Source of the DNA: Methylosinus sp. Sm6
GTDB taxonomy: Bacteria; Pseudomonadota; Alphaproteobacteria; Rhizobiales; Beijerinckiaceae
Reading direction: 5' to 3'
Length of the DNA: 64,000 bases
Assembly: GCF_019802345.1 (NCBI RefSeq)
Contig: NZ_JAINDZ010000019.1
Location: forward strand, 1 to 64,000
The notes beneath the pieces are model-generated. The model worked only from the letters and a program-made list of their open reading frames with translations. It searched no databases and was not told the origin of the DNA. Shown here piece after piece: positions 26,757 to 35,770 of the stretch. The position numbers and the translations under genes are program-made. How positions within the stretch are numbered: the first letter of the stretch is position 1; every line of letters begins with the position of its first letter.

Positions 26757-27779
26757 TCACGATTCCTGCTGAAATGCGCGCACGAGTCGCAGCAGCGTCT
26801 CGGGTGGCGCACCGTAGCTTACGATCCTCACATCGAGATCATAGCCCGCCATCAACTCCAAGGCGCGTCGGATGGCGTCATCGATCCAACTGGCGTCGTT
26901 GCCGAAAGCGCCGCCCCCAAGAGAGGTGAGAAGAACGATATTTGATGCGCCCCGATTTACATTCAGCACGGCGCTCCACAATGTCGCCTCGTAGGCTGCC
27001 TCCAGCACCAGAGATGCGAAGGGCCTCCAGAGCGGAGTGGGCACAGAACTGTAGGCAACTGGCAGGGCCGAGCAGAAGGCTTGCGAAACCAGGGGCCGCC
27101 TTTCTCCTGCACCATCGATGACTTCCACGTCGCGATGCAATCCGATGCGCAATTCGCCGCGCAAGCTGTCCGACTCCTGCCCGTTGCTCGAGGCGAGGCA
27201 GTCGGCGATGGCATTCAGCCCGTCGGCGCTACAAAGCGCATAGCCATTCTGCATGCGCCAGAGCTTGTTGACCGGCCGGCCCGTGGCGACGCTCAGCGCC
27301 TCGCCGACAGCCGCCAGTCCGTCGAGTTGGCGATCTCGCGTTTGACCGTAGCTATCGCCGGCTGGCGCGAAATAATTGCGGTAGATCGTTGCCGCTCCGG
27401 CGGCGATAGCACAGGCAGGGCCCTGGGTGTGGTCATGCTGATAGCGGGTGACGCCATGCTCGGGCGTTATCTCGGGGGAGGTCATTTCCAGCATGTTGAA
27501 TTGCGACGCCACCTGAAACAGAGCGCCGGAATATTCGGGCCTCCTCATTAATTCCCGCACATCGCCGGTCACAACGCTGACTTTCAGCTGTCCACTCGGG
27601 GCGCCCGCCGATTGCGCGCGTCCACGCAGCGAGTGGAGCGACGCCAGTTCGAGATCGCCAATAGCGAAGCTCTTGCCGTTGATCAGGGATCGCAGCCGAG
27701 CCCCTTCAACGGCGAGATTTGACCGAGTGCTCTCATAGTCCAACTCGCGAAATCCCGTGAGTCGCTCAAACCAGTCCAT
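26757..27779 (-). CDS. macrodomain/PARG-like protein
   Basis: A 340-residue protein, assigned by motif. LTSLGGGAFGNDASWIDDAI near the C-terminus matches the GCGAFGN motif of macrodomain/PARG-type ADP-ribose binding proteins. QFNMLEMTSPEITPEHGVTR, then YQHDHTQGPACAIAAGAATIYRNYF, resembles the loop in which such proteins hold the ligand. It could remove or bind ADP-ribose on proteins, nucleic acids or metabolites; no partner ADP-ribosyltransferase is adjacent. The start at MDWFERLTGFRE is chosen because of a GGGGGCGG just upstream; an ATG at 27830 would add 17 residues. It is a single gene between the exbD terminator and the two-component system. Activity and substrate are inferred. Confidence 0.65.
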   Translation of the reverse strand: MDWFERLTGFRELDYESTRSNLAVEGARLRSLINGKSFAIGDLELASLHSLRGRAQSAGAPSGQLKVSVVTGDVRELMRRPEYSGALFQVASQFNMLEMTSPEITPEHGVTRYQHDHTQGPACAIAAGAATIYRNYFAPAGDSYGQTRDRQLDGLAAVGEALSVATGRPVNKLWRMQNGYALCSADGLNAIADCLASSNGQESDSLRGELRIGLHRDVEVIDGAGERRPLVSQAFCSALPVAYSSVPTPLWRPFASLVLEAAYEATLWSAVLNVNRGASNIVLLTSLGGGAFGNDASWIDDAIRRALELMAGYDLDVRIVSYGAPPETLLRLVRAFQQES

Positions 27780-28041
27780 GCCCGCCCCCGTCGCGCGAAA
27801 TTGCGATCCATATTTGGTGGCCGAGACCATGCTGTCGAGAGCCTTTCAAGTATTGCGTGCGGTTCGACGCCCGACTCGTTCAGCCTCTGGCAAATCGTGA
27901 GCACGACGCCGCCGGTCGGCCGCGCCGATGTCGAGCATCATGGCCAAGCTGCGGCCAGAACCGGTGCGTCCAAGCATGGATAAGCCGAAAGTAGCGCGCC
28001 GGTCGGGACAAAGACGCGAACATGTATGTTATTTAAAGGTC

Positions 28042-29433
28042 CTACGGCAGTCTCGCAGGAACATCCGTCAGCTCCGGAAATATCAATTTAAATGTCGCGC
28101 CGCCACTTGGCGTTTCCTCGACGCAAATTTTCCCGCGCATCTCGTCCATCAGTTCCTTGGCGATGGCCAAGCCCAGCCCTGTGCCGGGCGTCGCCTCGCT
28201 CTTGCGCCAGAAGGGCTCGAAAATCATCTCGCGTTCTGTCTGGGCGATGCCCTGGCCGTGATCGATCACGGCGACTGTCGCTCCCGGACCGACGCGAACG
28301 ACGACGGCGCCGCCCGACGGCTCCGCGCGTAGCGCATTGTCGATGAGATTGGCGACGACGGCTTCGATCGCCCTGCGATTGCCGCGTGTGACGACTCGAG
28401 GCGCGCAGGCTTCGAATTCGATCGTTCGGTCGCATTCGACAGCGAGCCGCAAGTAGAGACAAACCACTTCCCGGACCGACGTCACGAGGTCGACTTCCTG
28501 ATCGAGCGCGACCTGCCGTTCCGTCAAGCGCGCGGCGACGAGCAGTTGCTCGACGATGGCCTGCAGTCGGCTCGCGTCGCTCAACAGGGCGCCTTTGACA
28601 GGCAGCTCTTCCAAATTGTCCAATCTCGCGCGCAAGATCGCGATTGGCGTGCGCAGTTCATGCGCGGCGTTGGCCGTGTAGCGACGTGTCCGAGCGGCGC
28701 CGGCGGCGAGCCGCTCCAGAGCGATGTTGATCCCGTCGACCAGCGGAGCGATCTCCGCCGGGACGTCGCCGACCGGCAGTCGCTGATGCAGCATGTTCAT
28801 GTCCATGCGCGCCGCTTCGTCGGCGATTGCGCGGAGCGGCGTCAGCCCACGCCGCACGGCGAATAGCGCGGCCCCGGCCGAGATGAGCGCCGTCACGACG
28901 AAAAAGCCCGCCAATCGCCGAAAATCTGCGAGAATCGCATAGAAGAGGTCGCTCAAGACGAATTTTGGAGAATAGACGGCCGCATGTAGCCGACCGAAAG
29001 GCGTCCGTACGGGTTCGACGAGACCCCGCGGAGACAGCGTCGGATCGCCGGGCAAGACGAAGTGCGTGTGCGTGGGGCTGATTTTGATCACGCCTGCCAG
29101 AGCCGCGACCAATTCTGGCGAAGAGCCCGAGACCGCCTCGCTTCGCGCGGCGTCGAACACAGCTATTTTCAGGCCGGGAACGCGTCTCGCCTCGTCACGC
29201 AGTTCGGGGATCGGATCGATGCGCAGAGAGCCTTCGTCGTCGCGCATGAGCGATGCGACGACGAGCTGGATCATTCGCGCGGAAGCCAGCTCGTCCGCCG
29301 TCCTGCCGAAGGCTTCGAAGGCGCCGACGCCGGCAAACCCCAGGATGATCGTGATCGTCCACCCTGTCGCGAAGGCTACGAATTGCGAAACGATCAGATA
29401 GCCGACGACGCGATTGGCGAGCGAAGACGCCAT
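28042..29433 (-). CDS. two-component sensor histidine kinase
   Basis: A 463-residue inner-membrane histidine kinase. It has two membrane helices (about residues 10-35 and 175-195) flanking a periplasmic sensor of about 140 residues, then HAMP, the H-box TANAAHELRTPIAIL with phospho-acceptor His258, and N/G1/G2 ATP-binding boxes (NLIDNALRAE, IDHGQGIA, GTGLGLAIAKEL). The sensor contains a THTHF element that could bind metal; this is inference. The gene starts 2 bases after the response-regulator stop, so the two form one operon. The architecture resembles QseC/CopS-type kinases. Confidence 0.94.
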   Translation of the reverse strand: MASSLANRVVGYLIVSQFVAFATGWTITIILGFAGVGAFEAFGRTADELASARMIQLVVASLMRDDEGSLRIDPIPELRDEARRVPGLKIAVFDAARSEAVSGSSPELVAALAGVIKISPTHTHFVLPGDPTLSPRGLVEPVRTPFGRLHAAVYSPKFVLSDLFYAILADFRRLAGFFVVTALISAGAALFAVRRGLTPLRAIADEAARMDMNMLHQRLPVGDVPAEIAPLVDGINIALERLAAGAARTRRYTANAAHELRTPIAILRARLDNLEELPVKGALLSDASRLQAIVEQLLVAARLTERQVALDQEVDLVTSVREVVCLYLRLAVECDRTIEFEACAPRVVTRGNRRAIEAVVANLIDNALRAEPSGGAVVVRVGPGATVAVIDHGQGIAQTEREMIFEPFWRKSEATPGTGLGLAIAKELMDEMRGKICVEETPSGGATFKLIFPELTDVPARLP

Positions 29434-29435
29434 GC

Positions 29436-30125
29436 TCAGGCGTTCGGCCGGGGTTTCGCCTTGGCGATCATGTATCCGAGCCCGCGCGCCGAATGAATTT
29501 CGACGCCCGCGCCGAGTTCCGACAGGCGCGAACGAACGCGCGAGACGAGCGCGGTCACCGCATGTTCATGGACCTCCGCGTCGAGCCCGTAAATCCCCGA
29601 CAGAAGCCTCTCTCGCGGCACGACGCAATCGGCGCGCCGGGCCAAGGCCTCGAGCAGCGCCAGTTCTCGGCGCAAGAACAATACGGGACGGTTCGCGACC
29701 GACACCGTCCGCATATCGAGATCGAAGGACAGCGCCCCTATGACGATCGGCGGAGTCCGACCGCCTCCCCGCCTCCGCAGGCTGGCGCGAATGCGCGCCA
29801 TCATCTCGTCGAGGTTGAACGGCTTCGTCAGATAGTCGTCGGCCCCGGCGTCCAGACCTTCGATCCTGTCGTCGATGGAGTCGAGCGCAGTCAGCATCAG
29901 GATGCGGCTGGCCGGGTGCAGCCGGCGGATATGCGAAATCAGCGACAGGCCGTCGCCGTCCGGCAACCTGCGGTCCAGCAACGTCAAGGAATAAGAGCTG
30001 CTATCGAGCGCGAGCGACGCCCCTTCGATCGTATCGACATGATCGACGGCATAGCCCGCCCGTTCGATCCGGCGGGCGATTTCGCTCGCGAGTTCCGCGT
30101 AATCCTCGACCAACAGAATTCGCAT
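29436..30125 (-). CDS. OmpR/PhoB-family response regulator
   Basis: A 229-residue response regulator. It has an N-terminal receiver with phospho-acceptor Asp51 (LLDRRLPDG) and Lys101 (LTKPF), and a C-terminal OmpR-type winged helix (VVPRERLLSGIYGLDAEVHE, HAVTALVSRVRSRL, ARGLGYM). It partners the histidine kinase immediately downstream. The start MRILLVEDY is preceded by GGGAGC; the longer open frame has no family similarity. Its targets may include the divergent DUF2946-like gene and TonB receptor at 30441-33235, an inference from position. Confidence 0.94.
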   Translation of the reverse strand: MRILLVEDYAELASEIARRIERAGYAVDHVDTIEGASLALDSSSYSLTLLDRRLPDGDGLSLISHIRRLHPASRILMLTALDSIDDRIEGLDAGADDYLTKPFNLDEMMARIRASLRRRGGGRTPPIVIGALSFDLDMRTVSVANRPVLFLRRELALLEALARRADCVVPRERLLSGIYGLDAEVHEHAVTALVSRVRSRLSELGAGVEIHSARGLGYMIAKAKPRPNA

Positions 30126-30440
30126 GGGCGCCGCTCCCAGCTTGTCCTGCGTTCGGCGTTCGGCCCCTCCCGGACCCAAAATACCGTCGCGCCGCCATTC
30201 ATAACCAGGGTCGTCCTGTTGGCAACAGCGCTCTGCGGGAATCAAAAATGGACACAATCACGAATCGGAGAAGACCGTGGCGCCCAAGACACAGTTTCCC
30301 GTTTTCTCGATGACCCTGCCGGCTATGAGGTTCACATGACCTTTCGCGTCTAGTGTCGTGTGTAGACAACAGCTTGAGGCCCCGGGTTTGCGGGCCAGCA
30401 ATCACTCGATCGAGAAGGCTCCCGGTTGGGAACGAGCGTG
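30126..30440. other. intergenic between response regulator and DUF2946 gene
   Basis: Divergent spacer of about 315 bases with no gene I can support. It must carry promoters for the two-component operon and for the DUF2946-TonB receptor pair. I see no clear boxes or repeats. Confidence 0.4.
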
Positions 30441-30872
30441 ATGGTCCAGGGCGAGCGCGAGCAGAGTGACAAAAGGCGCGGTGGGCGACTTTCGGCACGT
30501 CCGGCCGTCGCTTCCTTGGTGGCGCTGTTCGTCATTTTGCAGGGCCTGGCGTCCGTCGGGTCCTCCTTCGTTCGCCACCGCCACGGCAATGAGCCGGCGA
30601 CCGCCTTCTTCTCCCCGGTCGCGCTCTGCGCGACGGGTTCGCCTCATGAAAAGGCGCCGTCGCAGCAGCCCATACAGTCTCAGTGCTGCGTTATTTGCGG
30701 AGCACGCGACTATGACGGCGCCTCCGCCGTCGTCCTGACGCCCGACTCCCCGACGACGGCGCCGCTGGCGGCGTCTGGTTCGATCGCGAAAAATTTTGTC
30801 GGAGCGCCTCCACCGCCGGTGTCCGGCTGGGCCAGTTCCTGGTCGTCGCGCGCGCCACCGTCTTTCTCCTGA
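30441..30872 (+). CDS. DUF2946-like small exported/membrane protein
   Basis: A 143-residue protein with one N-terminal hydrophobic segment (about residues 22-42, AVASLVALFVILQGLASVGS), a HRH pair just after it, and a CCVICGARD Cys cluster near residue 85. This is the usual pattern of DUF2946 proteins, which often sit beside TonB-dependent receptors for copper or other metal complexes. It lies about 85 bases before a TonB receptor gene. Function is unestablished; metal binding by the Cys/His residues is inference. ATG 30441 is chosen over an in-frame TTG/GTG a few codons earlier. Confidence 0.65.
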   Translation: MVQGEREQSDKRRGGRLSARPAVASLVALFVILQGLASVGSSFVRHRHGNEPATAFFSPVALCATGSPHEKAPSQQPIQSQCCVICGARDYDGASAVVLTPDSPTTAPLAASGSIAKNFVGAPPPPVSGWASSWSSRAPPSFS

Positions 30873-30955
30873 CCGACTGCTGGCGGCCGCAGGGCCGCGC
30901 CATGTTCGTCTCAATCTGCGTGGGCGGCCAGCGCGCCGTCTCAGGAGAGCTTGAT

Positions 30956-33235
30956 ATGTTTCGTTCGACCTTGTTGCGCGGCGTCTCCGCCGGCGCGTTG
31001 GCTTTCGCATTTTTTCCGGTGATTTCGGCTGCGCAAGAGGCTTTGCCCGCGATCGACATCGCCGCCGAGCGGGGCGGCGCCGCGCCCGCCGGCGCCAGAC
31101 CATCCGGTCGCGGCGCCGATGGCAATGGAAGCGGGACCAGCTATACGGCAACCAAAGCCACGTCGGCGTTGAAGACCGATACTCCGATCCTCGATACGCC
31201 GAGGTCCGTGCAGGTCATTCCCAAGCAGGTGCTGGAAGACAAGCAGGTCTTGAACACGCAGGAGGCGGTTAAATTCGTCAGCGGAGTGCAAACTCCGCCC
31301 GGCGCCTATTACGACAATTTTCTCATTCGCGGTTTCAGCACGTCCAACAACGTCTATCGCAACGGGCTGAAATTATATGGAGTCTCTGGAGCGGAAGACC
31401 CAGCCTTTATCGATCGTATCGAGATCATGAAAGGCCCGGCCGCCATGCTCTACGGCCGCATTCAGCCGGGCGGCCTCGTCAATTTCGTGACCAAGGCGCC
31501 GCAGGAAGAGGCCGCCCGCAGCGTCGAGGAGCAATTTGGCAGCTGGGGGCTCGCCCGCACCACGGTCGACGTCACCGGCCCGGCGACTCTCGACAAGTCG
31601 CTGCTCTACCGCGTGATCGGCGTCTATGACCATGCCGATGATTTTATCGACTTCAGGCATCGCGACAATGGCTCGGTCCTGACCTCCCTGGCCTGGCGGC
31701 CGACGACGCAATTCGAAGCCAATATAGGGTTCGAATACAATAACCTCGCAACGACCAATCGCGGAATTTATGGTCAACAAATCCCCGCGCTGAGCTCGAC
31801 CGGCCGTCCGGCCAATCTGCCGCGCAACTGGACGCAGAACGTCCCCGGCATGTACGAAAATCTGCCGGACGTGATGGAGCGCGTCCTCGTTTCGGCGGAC
31901 TGGACATACCATTTCAACGATCGATGGAAGGTGACGAACAGGGCGCACTATCAACATGTGGATGAAATGCAGCATATCGTCATTTCGCGCGGCTATGACG
32001 AAGCGACAGGCCTCATGAATCGCAAGGTGACCTGGAACCGGTTCTATCGCGACACATGGTCGCTCAATCTCGATCTGACCGGGACATTAGAAACTGGTCC
32101 TGTCGAACATAATTTGCTCTTTGGTTTCGACTTCTATGATCACAGGCAAGTGCTCAAGGGAGACAATCCAAACGCAAGCGCCGCTCAGCCGATTCCTTCC
32201 TTCAACATTTGGGCGCCTTATTACGGCGATATCGGCTATTCGGCCATCAAGGGCCAGATCGCTCAGGCGTCGGGCAATATCTTGCAGCGCGTCAAGCAAC
32301 AGAACTTCGGCTATTACGTCCAGGACGACATCTCCTATGACGACTTCATCCACTTTCTGATCGGCGGCCGTTACGACGTCGCGTTCGACGCGCAGTCCGA
32401 GATTTTCGGAACGCGAGCAGGCTCGACGTGCTTTCCAGCTTGTGACGGCCACTACAATCCGTCGTGGAAGGGGAATCCGACCGAACGCAAGATTTCGCCG
32501 AACGGCGGACTATTGTTCAAGTTGACGCCGGAATATTCGATCTACGCCAGCTATTCGGAGTCGTTTGGCACGTCTAACGCCTCTGCGGTGAGCGCCGATG
32601 GGAAGCCGTTCAAGCCGCAGGAGGGACAACAATATGAATTGGGAGCGAAAGCCAGCCTTTTCGGGGGAAAGGTGACGGCTTCGGTCGCGGCCTTCGATCT
32701 CTATCTCAAGAACGTCCTGGCGCCCGATCCTTCGCGCCCCAATACGATCTATCAGGTCGCGACGGGCAAGGTGCGCAGTCGCGGCGTCGAATTCGACCTC
32801 GCAGGTCAAGTCACCGACAATATCAGCCTGATCGGCAGCTACACTTACGATGACGCCATCATCATCGAAAACAGCACCACGGGGACCGGCGCGCTTCTCG
32901 GCAAGCGTTGGGCGGGCGTGCCGCGCCATGCGGGAAATCTGTGGGCGAAATACGACACGGCGCCCGGCCGGACGGAGGGTTGGAGGTTCGGCGCCGGCTT
33001 CTACGCCAATGGTCTCCGCCAGGGCAACAACACCAATACTTATCAACTGCCCGGCTATGTCACCTTCGACGCGATGATCGGCTATCGGACGGTCGTCGAG
33101 AGTTTTCCCGTCGAGGCGCAACTCAACGTCAAGAACATCGGCGACGCGAAATATTTCGAAGCCACCGATGGCGGGCTCAACGCTTATTACGGCCAGCCGA
33201 GAACATTCATCGGATCGTTGAAGGTGAAATTTTGA
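30956..33235 (+). CDS. TonB-dependent siderophore-type receptor
   Basis: A 759-residue TonB-dependent receptor of the ferrichrome/FpvA-like siderophore group. It has a signal peptide (cut near ISAAQE, residue 25), a plug (about 70-180: DTPILDTPRSVQVIPKQVLE, NNVYRNGLKLYG, IEIMKGPAAMLYGRIQPGGL) and a barrel ending in FIGSLKVKF with terminal Phe. It imports a metal chelate using TonB energy. AGGAGAG lies about 6 bases before the ATG. It follows a DUF2946-like gene and the two-component operon is divergent, so metal-responsive control is plausible. Whether the ligand is iron or copper chelate cannot be told from sequence. Confidence 0.93.
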   Translation: MFRSTLLRGVSAGALAFAFFPVISAAQEALPAIDIAAERGGAAPAGARPSGRGADGNGSGTSYTATKATSALKTDTPILDTPRSVQVIPKQVLEDKQVLNTQEAVKFVSGVQTPPGAYYDNFLIRGFSTSNNVYRNGLKLYGVSGAEDPAFIDRIEIMKGPAAMLYGRIQPGGLVNFVTKAPQEEAARSVEEQFGSWGLARTTVDVTGPATLDKSLLYRVIGVYDHADDFIDFRHRDNGSVLTSLAWRPTTQFEANIGFEYNNLATTNRGIYGQQIPALSSTGRPANLPRNWTQNVPGMYENLPDVMERVLVSADWTYHFNDRWKVTNRAHYQHVDEMQHIVISRGYDEATGLMNRKVTWNRFYRDTWSLNLDLTGTLETGPVEHNLLFGFDFYDHRQVLKGDNPNASAAQPIPSFNIWAPYYGDIGYSAIKGQIAQASGNILQRVKQQNFGYYVQDDISYDDFIHFLIGGRYDVAFDAQSEIFGTRAGSTCFPACDGHYNPSWKGNPTERKISPNGGLLFKLTPEYSIYASYSESFGTSNASAVSADGKPFKPQEGQQYELGAKASLFGGKVTASVAAFDLYLKNVLAPDPSRPNTIYQVATGKVRSRGVEFDLAGQVTDNISLIGSYTYDDAIIIENSTTGTGALLGKRWAGVPRHAGNLWAKYDTAPGRTEGWRFGAGFYANGLRQGNNTNTYQLPGYVTFDAMIGYRTVVESFPVEAQLNVKNIGDAKYFEATDGGLNAYYGQPRTFIGSLKVKF

Positions 33236-33418
33236 AAGGGCGTCACGACGGAAGTCGAACTGCCCCGGCTTTGCCTACTTCGGCGAGGAGGCCGGTCACC
33301 CACTCGAACTCGCGCGAGATCTGGCTGGCGATCCATCTCTGGCTCGGTCTCGGGACTGTGGAGGCGTTCTCGCCGATCACCGAAATCGAACGCTTGCGCT
33401 CCACGCCCGGCGCCGGAA
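33236..33418. other. intergenic, degenerate
   Basis: No intact gene. The stretch leads into the recombinase remnant and may include more of its decayed sequence, but I cannot align it by eye. Confidence 0.35.
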
Positions 33419-33760
33419 GGGATCACCTGTTCCACCGCCGCCCACGTCGGCAAGACTGGCTGCAAGGAGCGCTCTCTCCCGGATGGACCGGCTCGACGGG
33501 CCGGTCGCGACCAATTCGCCGATCAACGGCTCCCCAACCGGCTACGGCGGTCGAGTTGAAGCCTTCCAAAGCAGAAAATCGCCCCGGCCGAGGACAAGCT
33601 GAAGCGCCTCGTCGAGGATAGCGTCATCGACATGGACGATCTGCTTCGTGACTGTCGCGCCGCCTCCCGATTCCGAGCGGGAGCGCGCGAAAGCCGCGCT
33701 GGAGCGCATCAAAGCTCAATCCACACCGTCGTCGAAGCCGTCGAGGTCGACGACCAGGTC
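33419..33760 (+). pseudogene. remnant of a large serine recombinase
   Basis: Pieces of the zinc-ribbon and coiled-coil region of a large serine recombinase are readable. TCSTAAHVGKTGCKERSLPDG (from 33425; written here in two parts: TCSTAAHVGKTGC and KERSLPDG) matches the usual TCST.AR.GKT.C.GRS.PMD. Later in the same frame comes KLKRLVEDSVIDMDD. After a frameshift comes ERERAKAALERIKAQS, the typical coiled-coil end. An in-frame stop near 33556 and the frameshift near 33650 show it is dead. The catalytic N-terminal domain is absent. It lies 90 bases from a tRNA-Arg gene, consistent with a lost integrative element. Confidence 0.7.
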
Positions 33761-33852
33761 CATCCGCTTTCACGGCTCCAAGACCAGCCTCGAACAGGTC
33801 GCCGTCGTTGGAGAACAAATCGGCAACGGCGTTTGCGGTTTTAATACGCAAA

Positions 33853-33929
33853 TGGCGCGCCCGAAAGGATTCGAACCTCTGACCCCCAGATTCGTAGTCT
33901 GGTGCTCTATCCAGCTGAGCTACGGGCGC
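33853..33929 (-). tRNA. tRNA-Arg (anticodon ACG)
   Basis: A 77-base tRNA with encoded CCA. Acceptor GCGCCCG pairs with CGGGCGC; D arm GCTC/GAGC; anticodon stem CCAGA/TCTGG with loop CTACGAA (anticodon ACG); T arm AGAGG-TTCGAAT-CCTTT with one G-U pair; discriminator G. ACG is the anticodon normally modified to ICG to read CGU, CGC and CGA. Confidence 0.97.
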
Positions 33930-34117
33930 CCTCATCGCCGACGACGCGGGGTTTCGTGAACCCGCTCGGCGACGAGGCCGTCGTTTAGCGTCTCGCAAGG
34001 CTCTTGGCAATAGACGATATTTCATGTCTTGATCCGCTTGCGGGCTCCCGCCGGTGCGATAAGTACCGGCGATCCTGACGCCCGCACGCGCGTTCGATGT
34101 AATAGAAATGGAAATTC

Positions 34118-34885
34118 ATGATGGAGCAGTTCGAGTCGAACGGTGTGCAGCTCGCCTATGCCGATTTTCCGCCGCTGGCGGAGGATCGTGGAGAGCCCAT
34201 CGTTCTCGTTCACGGCTTCGCCTCGACGCATGCCGTCAACTGGCTCTTTCCCCAATGGGTCAAGACGCTGACGGAGGACGGCCGGCGCGTCGTCGCGCTC
34301 GACAATCGCGGCCACGGCCGGTCGGCGAAGATCTACGATCCGGCGGCCTATGACCTCGCGCTGCTGGCCGACGACATCGCGCGCCTGCTCGATCATCTCG
34401 GGCTCGATCGCGCCGATATCATGGGCTATTCCATGGGCGCGCGCATCGCGACTCGTCTCGCCATCGCCCATCCGCAGCGCGTGCGGTCGCTGATTCTCGG
34501 CGGAATCGGCGCCAATCTCGTCACTTCGGCCTTGCCCCGCGGCCTGCCCGAGGCGATGGAGGCCGAGCGCATCGAGGACATCGACGACCCGCTGCTCAAA
34601 ATGTTCCGCGGCTTCGCCGAGGCGTCGCGCTCCGATCTCGCCGCGCTCGCCGCCTGCGCGAGAGGCGCGAATCAGATCGTCGATCGCGCCGCGCTCGCGC
34701 AGATCGTCGCGCCGGCGCTCATCTGCGTCGGCACGCGCGACGAGGTCGCGGGCGACCCGCATCCGCTGCAGCCGCTGTTTCGGAACGCGCATATCGTGGA
34801 TATTCCGGGACGCGACCATAATCGCGCGGTCGGCGACCGCGTCTACAAGCAGGCCGTCATCGATTTTCTCGCGCATCGCGAGTAG
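34118..34885 (+). CDS. alpha/beta-fold hydrolase
   Basis: A 255-residue cytoplasmic alpha/beta hydrolase. Motifs are the oxyanion hole VHGFAST, ALDNRGHGRS, the nucleophile elbow GYSMGA with Ser, an acid in GTRDEVAGD and the His in GRDHNRA. No signal peptide is present. Esterase, lactonase or C-C hydrolase activity is possible; the substrate is unknown. Two ATGs start the frame (MMEQ). It lies 33 bases upstream of the cysE-like gene and may be cotranscribed with it. Confidence 0.9.
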   Translation: MMEQFESNGVQLAYADFPPLAEDRGEPIVLVHGFASTHAVNWLFPQWVKTLTEDGRRVVALDNRGHGRSAKIYDPAAYDLALLADDIARLLDHLGLDRADIMGYSMGARIATRLAIAHPQRVRSLILGGIGANLVTSALPRGLPEAMEAERIEDIDDPLLKMFRGFAEASRSDLAALAACARGANQIVDRAALAQIVAPALICVGTRDEVAGDPHPLQPLFRNAHIVDIPGRDHNRAVGDRVYKQAVIDFLAHRE

Positions 34886-34918
34886 ACGCAGCGCTCCGCC
34901 TGTCGCGGGAGGACCGCC

Positions 34919-35770
34919 ATGGCTACGCCTCCACAGGAAAAAACCGGCGCCGCGCGCATCGTCGCGCTCGGCGGCGCCGATCCGCTGTTCGCGCGCATTC
35001 ATGCGGAGGCGCAGGACGCGGCGGAGCGCGACCCGAATGTGGCGAGCTTTCTCTACGCCGCGGTGCTCTCGCACGATTCGCTCGAGAGCGTCATCGCCCA
35101 TCGGCTCGCTCAGCGGCTCGAAGGGGCCGACATGCCGGCCGCTCTGCTCGGGCGCATCATGCTCGACAGAATGGCGCGCGACCCGAGCTTCGGCGAGGCG
35201 CTGCGCGCCGATCTGCTCGCCGTCTTCGATCGCGATCCGGCCTGCGCGCGCATTCTCGAGCCAATGCTTTATTTCAAAGGATTTCACGCCATCGAGACGC
35301 ATCGCCTGGCGCATGGGCTGTGGAAATCCGGCCGCAGCGATCTCGCGCTCTGGCTGCAGAGCGCCGCTTCCGCGCGCTTTCAGACCGACATTCATCCGCA
35401 GGCGCGGATCGGCAAAGGCTTCTTCCTCGATCACGCGACCGGGGTCGTGATCGGATCGACCAGCGTCGTCGAAGACGAGGTGTCGATGCTGCATGGCGTG
35501 ACGCTCGGCGGCACCGGCACGGCGGGCGGCGCGCGCCATCCCAAGGTGCGGCGCGGCGTGCTGATCGGCGCGGGCGCAAAAATCCTCGGCGATATCGAGA
35601 TCGGCGAATGCGCCCGCGTCGCCGCCGGCTCGGTGGTGATGGAATCCGTGCCGCCGCACAAGACCGTCGCCGGCGTTCCCGCCCGCATCATCGGCGACGT
35701 CGGCGCCGCCGAGCCCTCCTTGACCATGGATCAGCTGCTCGACGCCCCGGCGCATGATCCGGGGCTTTGA
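34919..35770 (+). CDS. cysE: serine O-acetyltransferase (CysE)
   Basis: A 283-residue CysE. The N-terminal helical domain (about residues 20-150: DPLFARIHAEAQDAAERDPN, VASFLYAAVLSHDSLE, MLYFKGFHAIETHRLAH) is followed by a hexapeptide beta-helix (IHPQARIGKGFFLDHATGVV, GSTSVVEDEVSMLHGVTLGG). It makes O-acetylserine, the first step of cysteine synthesis. The RBS GGGAGGA precedes the ATG. The 3' end overlaps the convergent TetR gene by 40 bases. It is the second serine acetyltransferase in this window and, by sequence type, the probable housekeeping enzyme. Confidence 0.95.
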   Translation: MATPPQEKTGAARIVALGGADPLFARIHAEAQDAAERDPNVASFLYAAVLSHDSLESVIAHRLAQRLEGADMPAALLGRIMLDRMARDPSFGEALRADLLAVFDRDPACARILEPMLYFKGFHAIETHRLAHGLWKSGRSDLALWLQSAASARFQTDIHPQARIGKGFFLDHATGVVIGSTSVVEDEVSMLHGVTLGGTGTAGGARHPKVRRGVLIGAGAKILGDIEIGECARVAAGSVVMESVPPHKTVAGVPARIIGDVGAAEPSLTMDQLLDAPAHDPGL

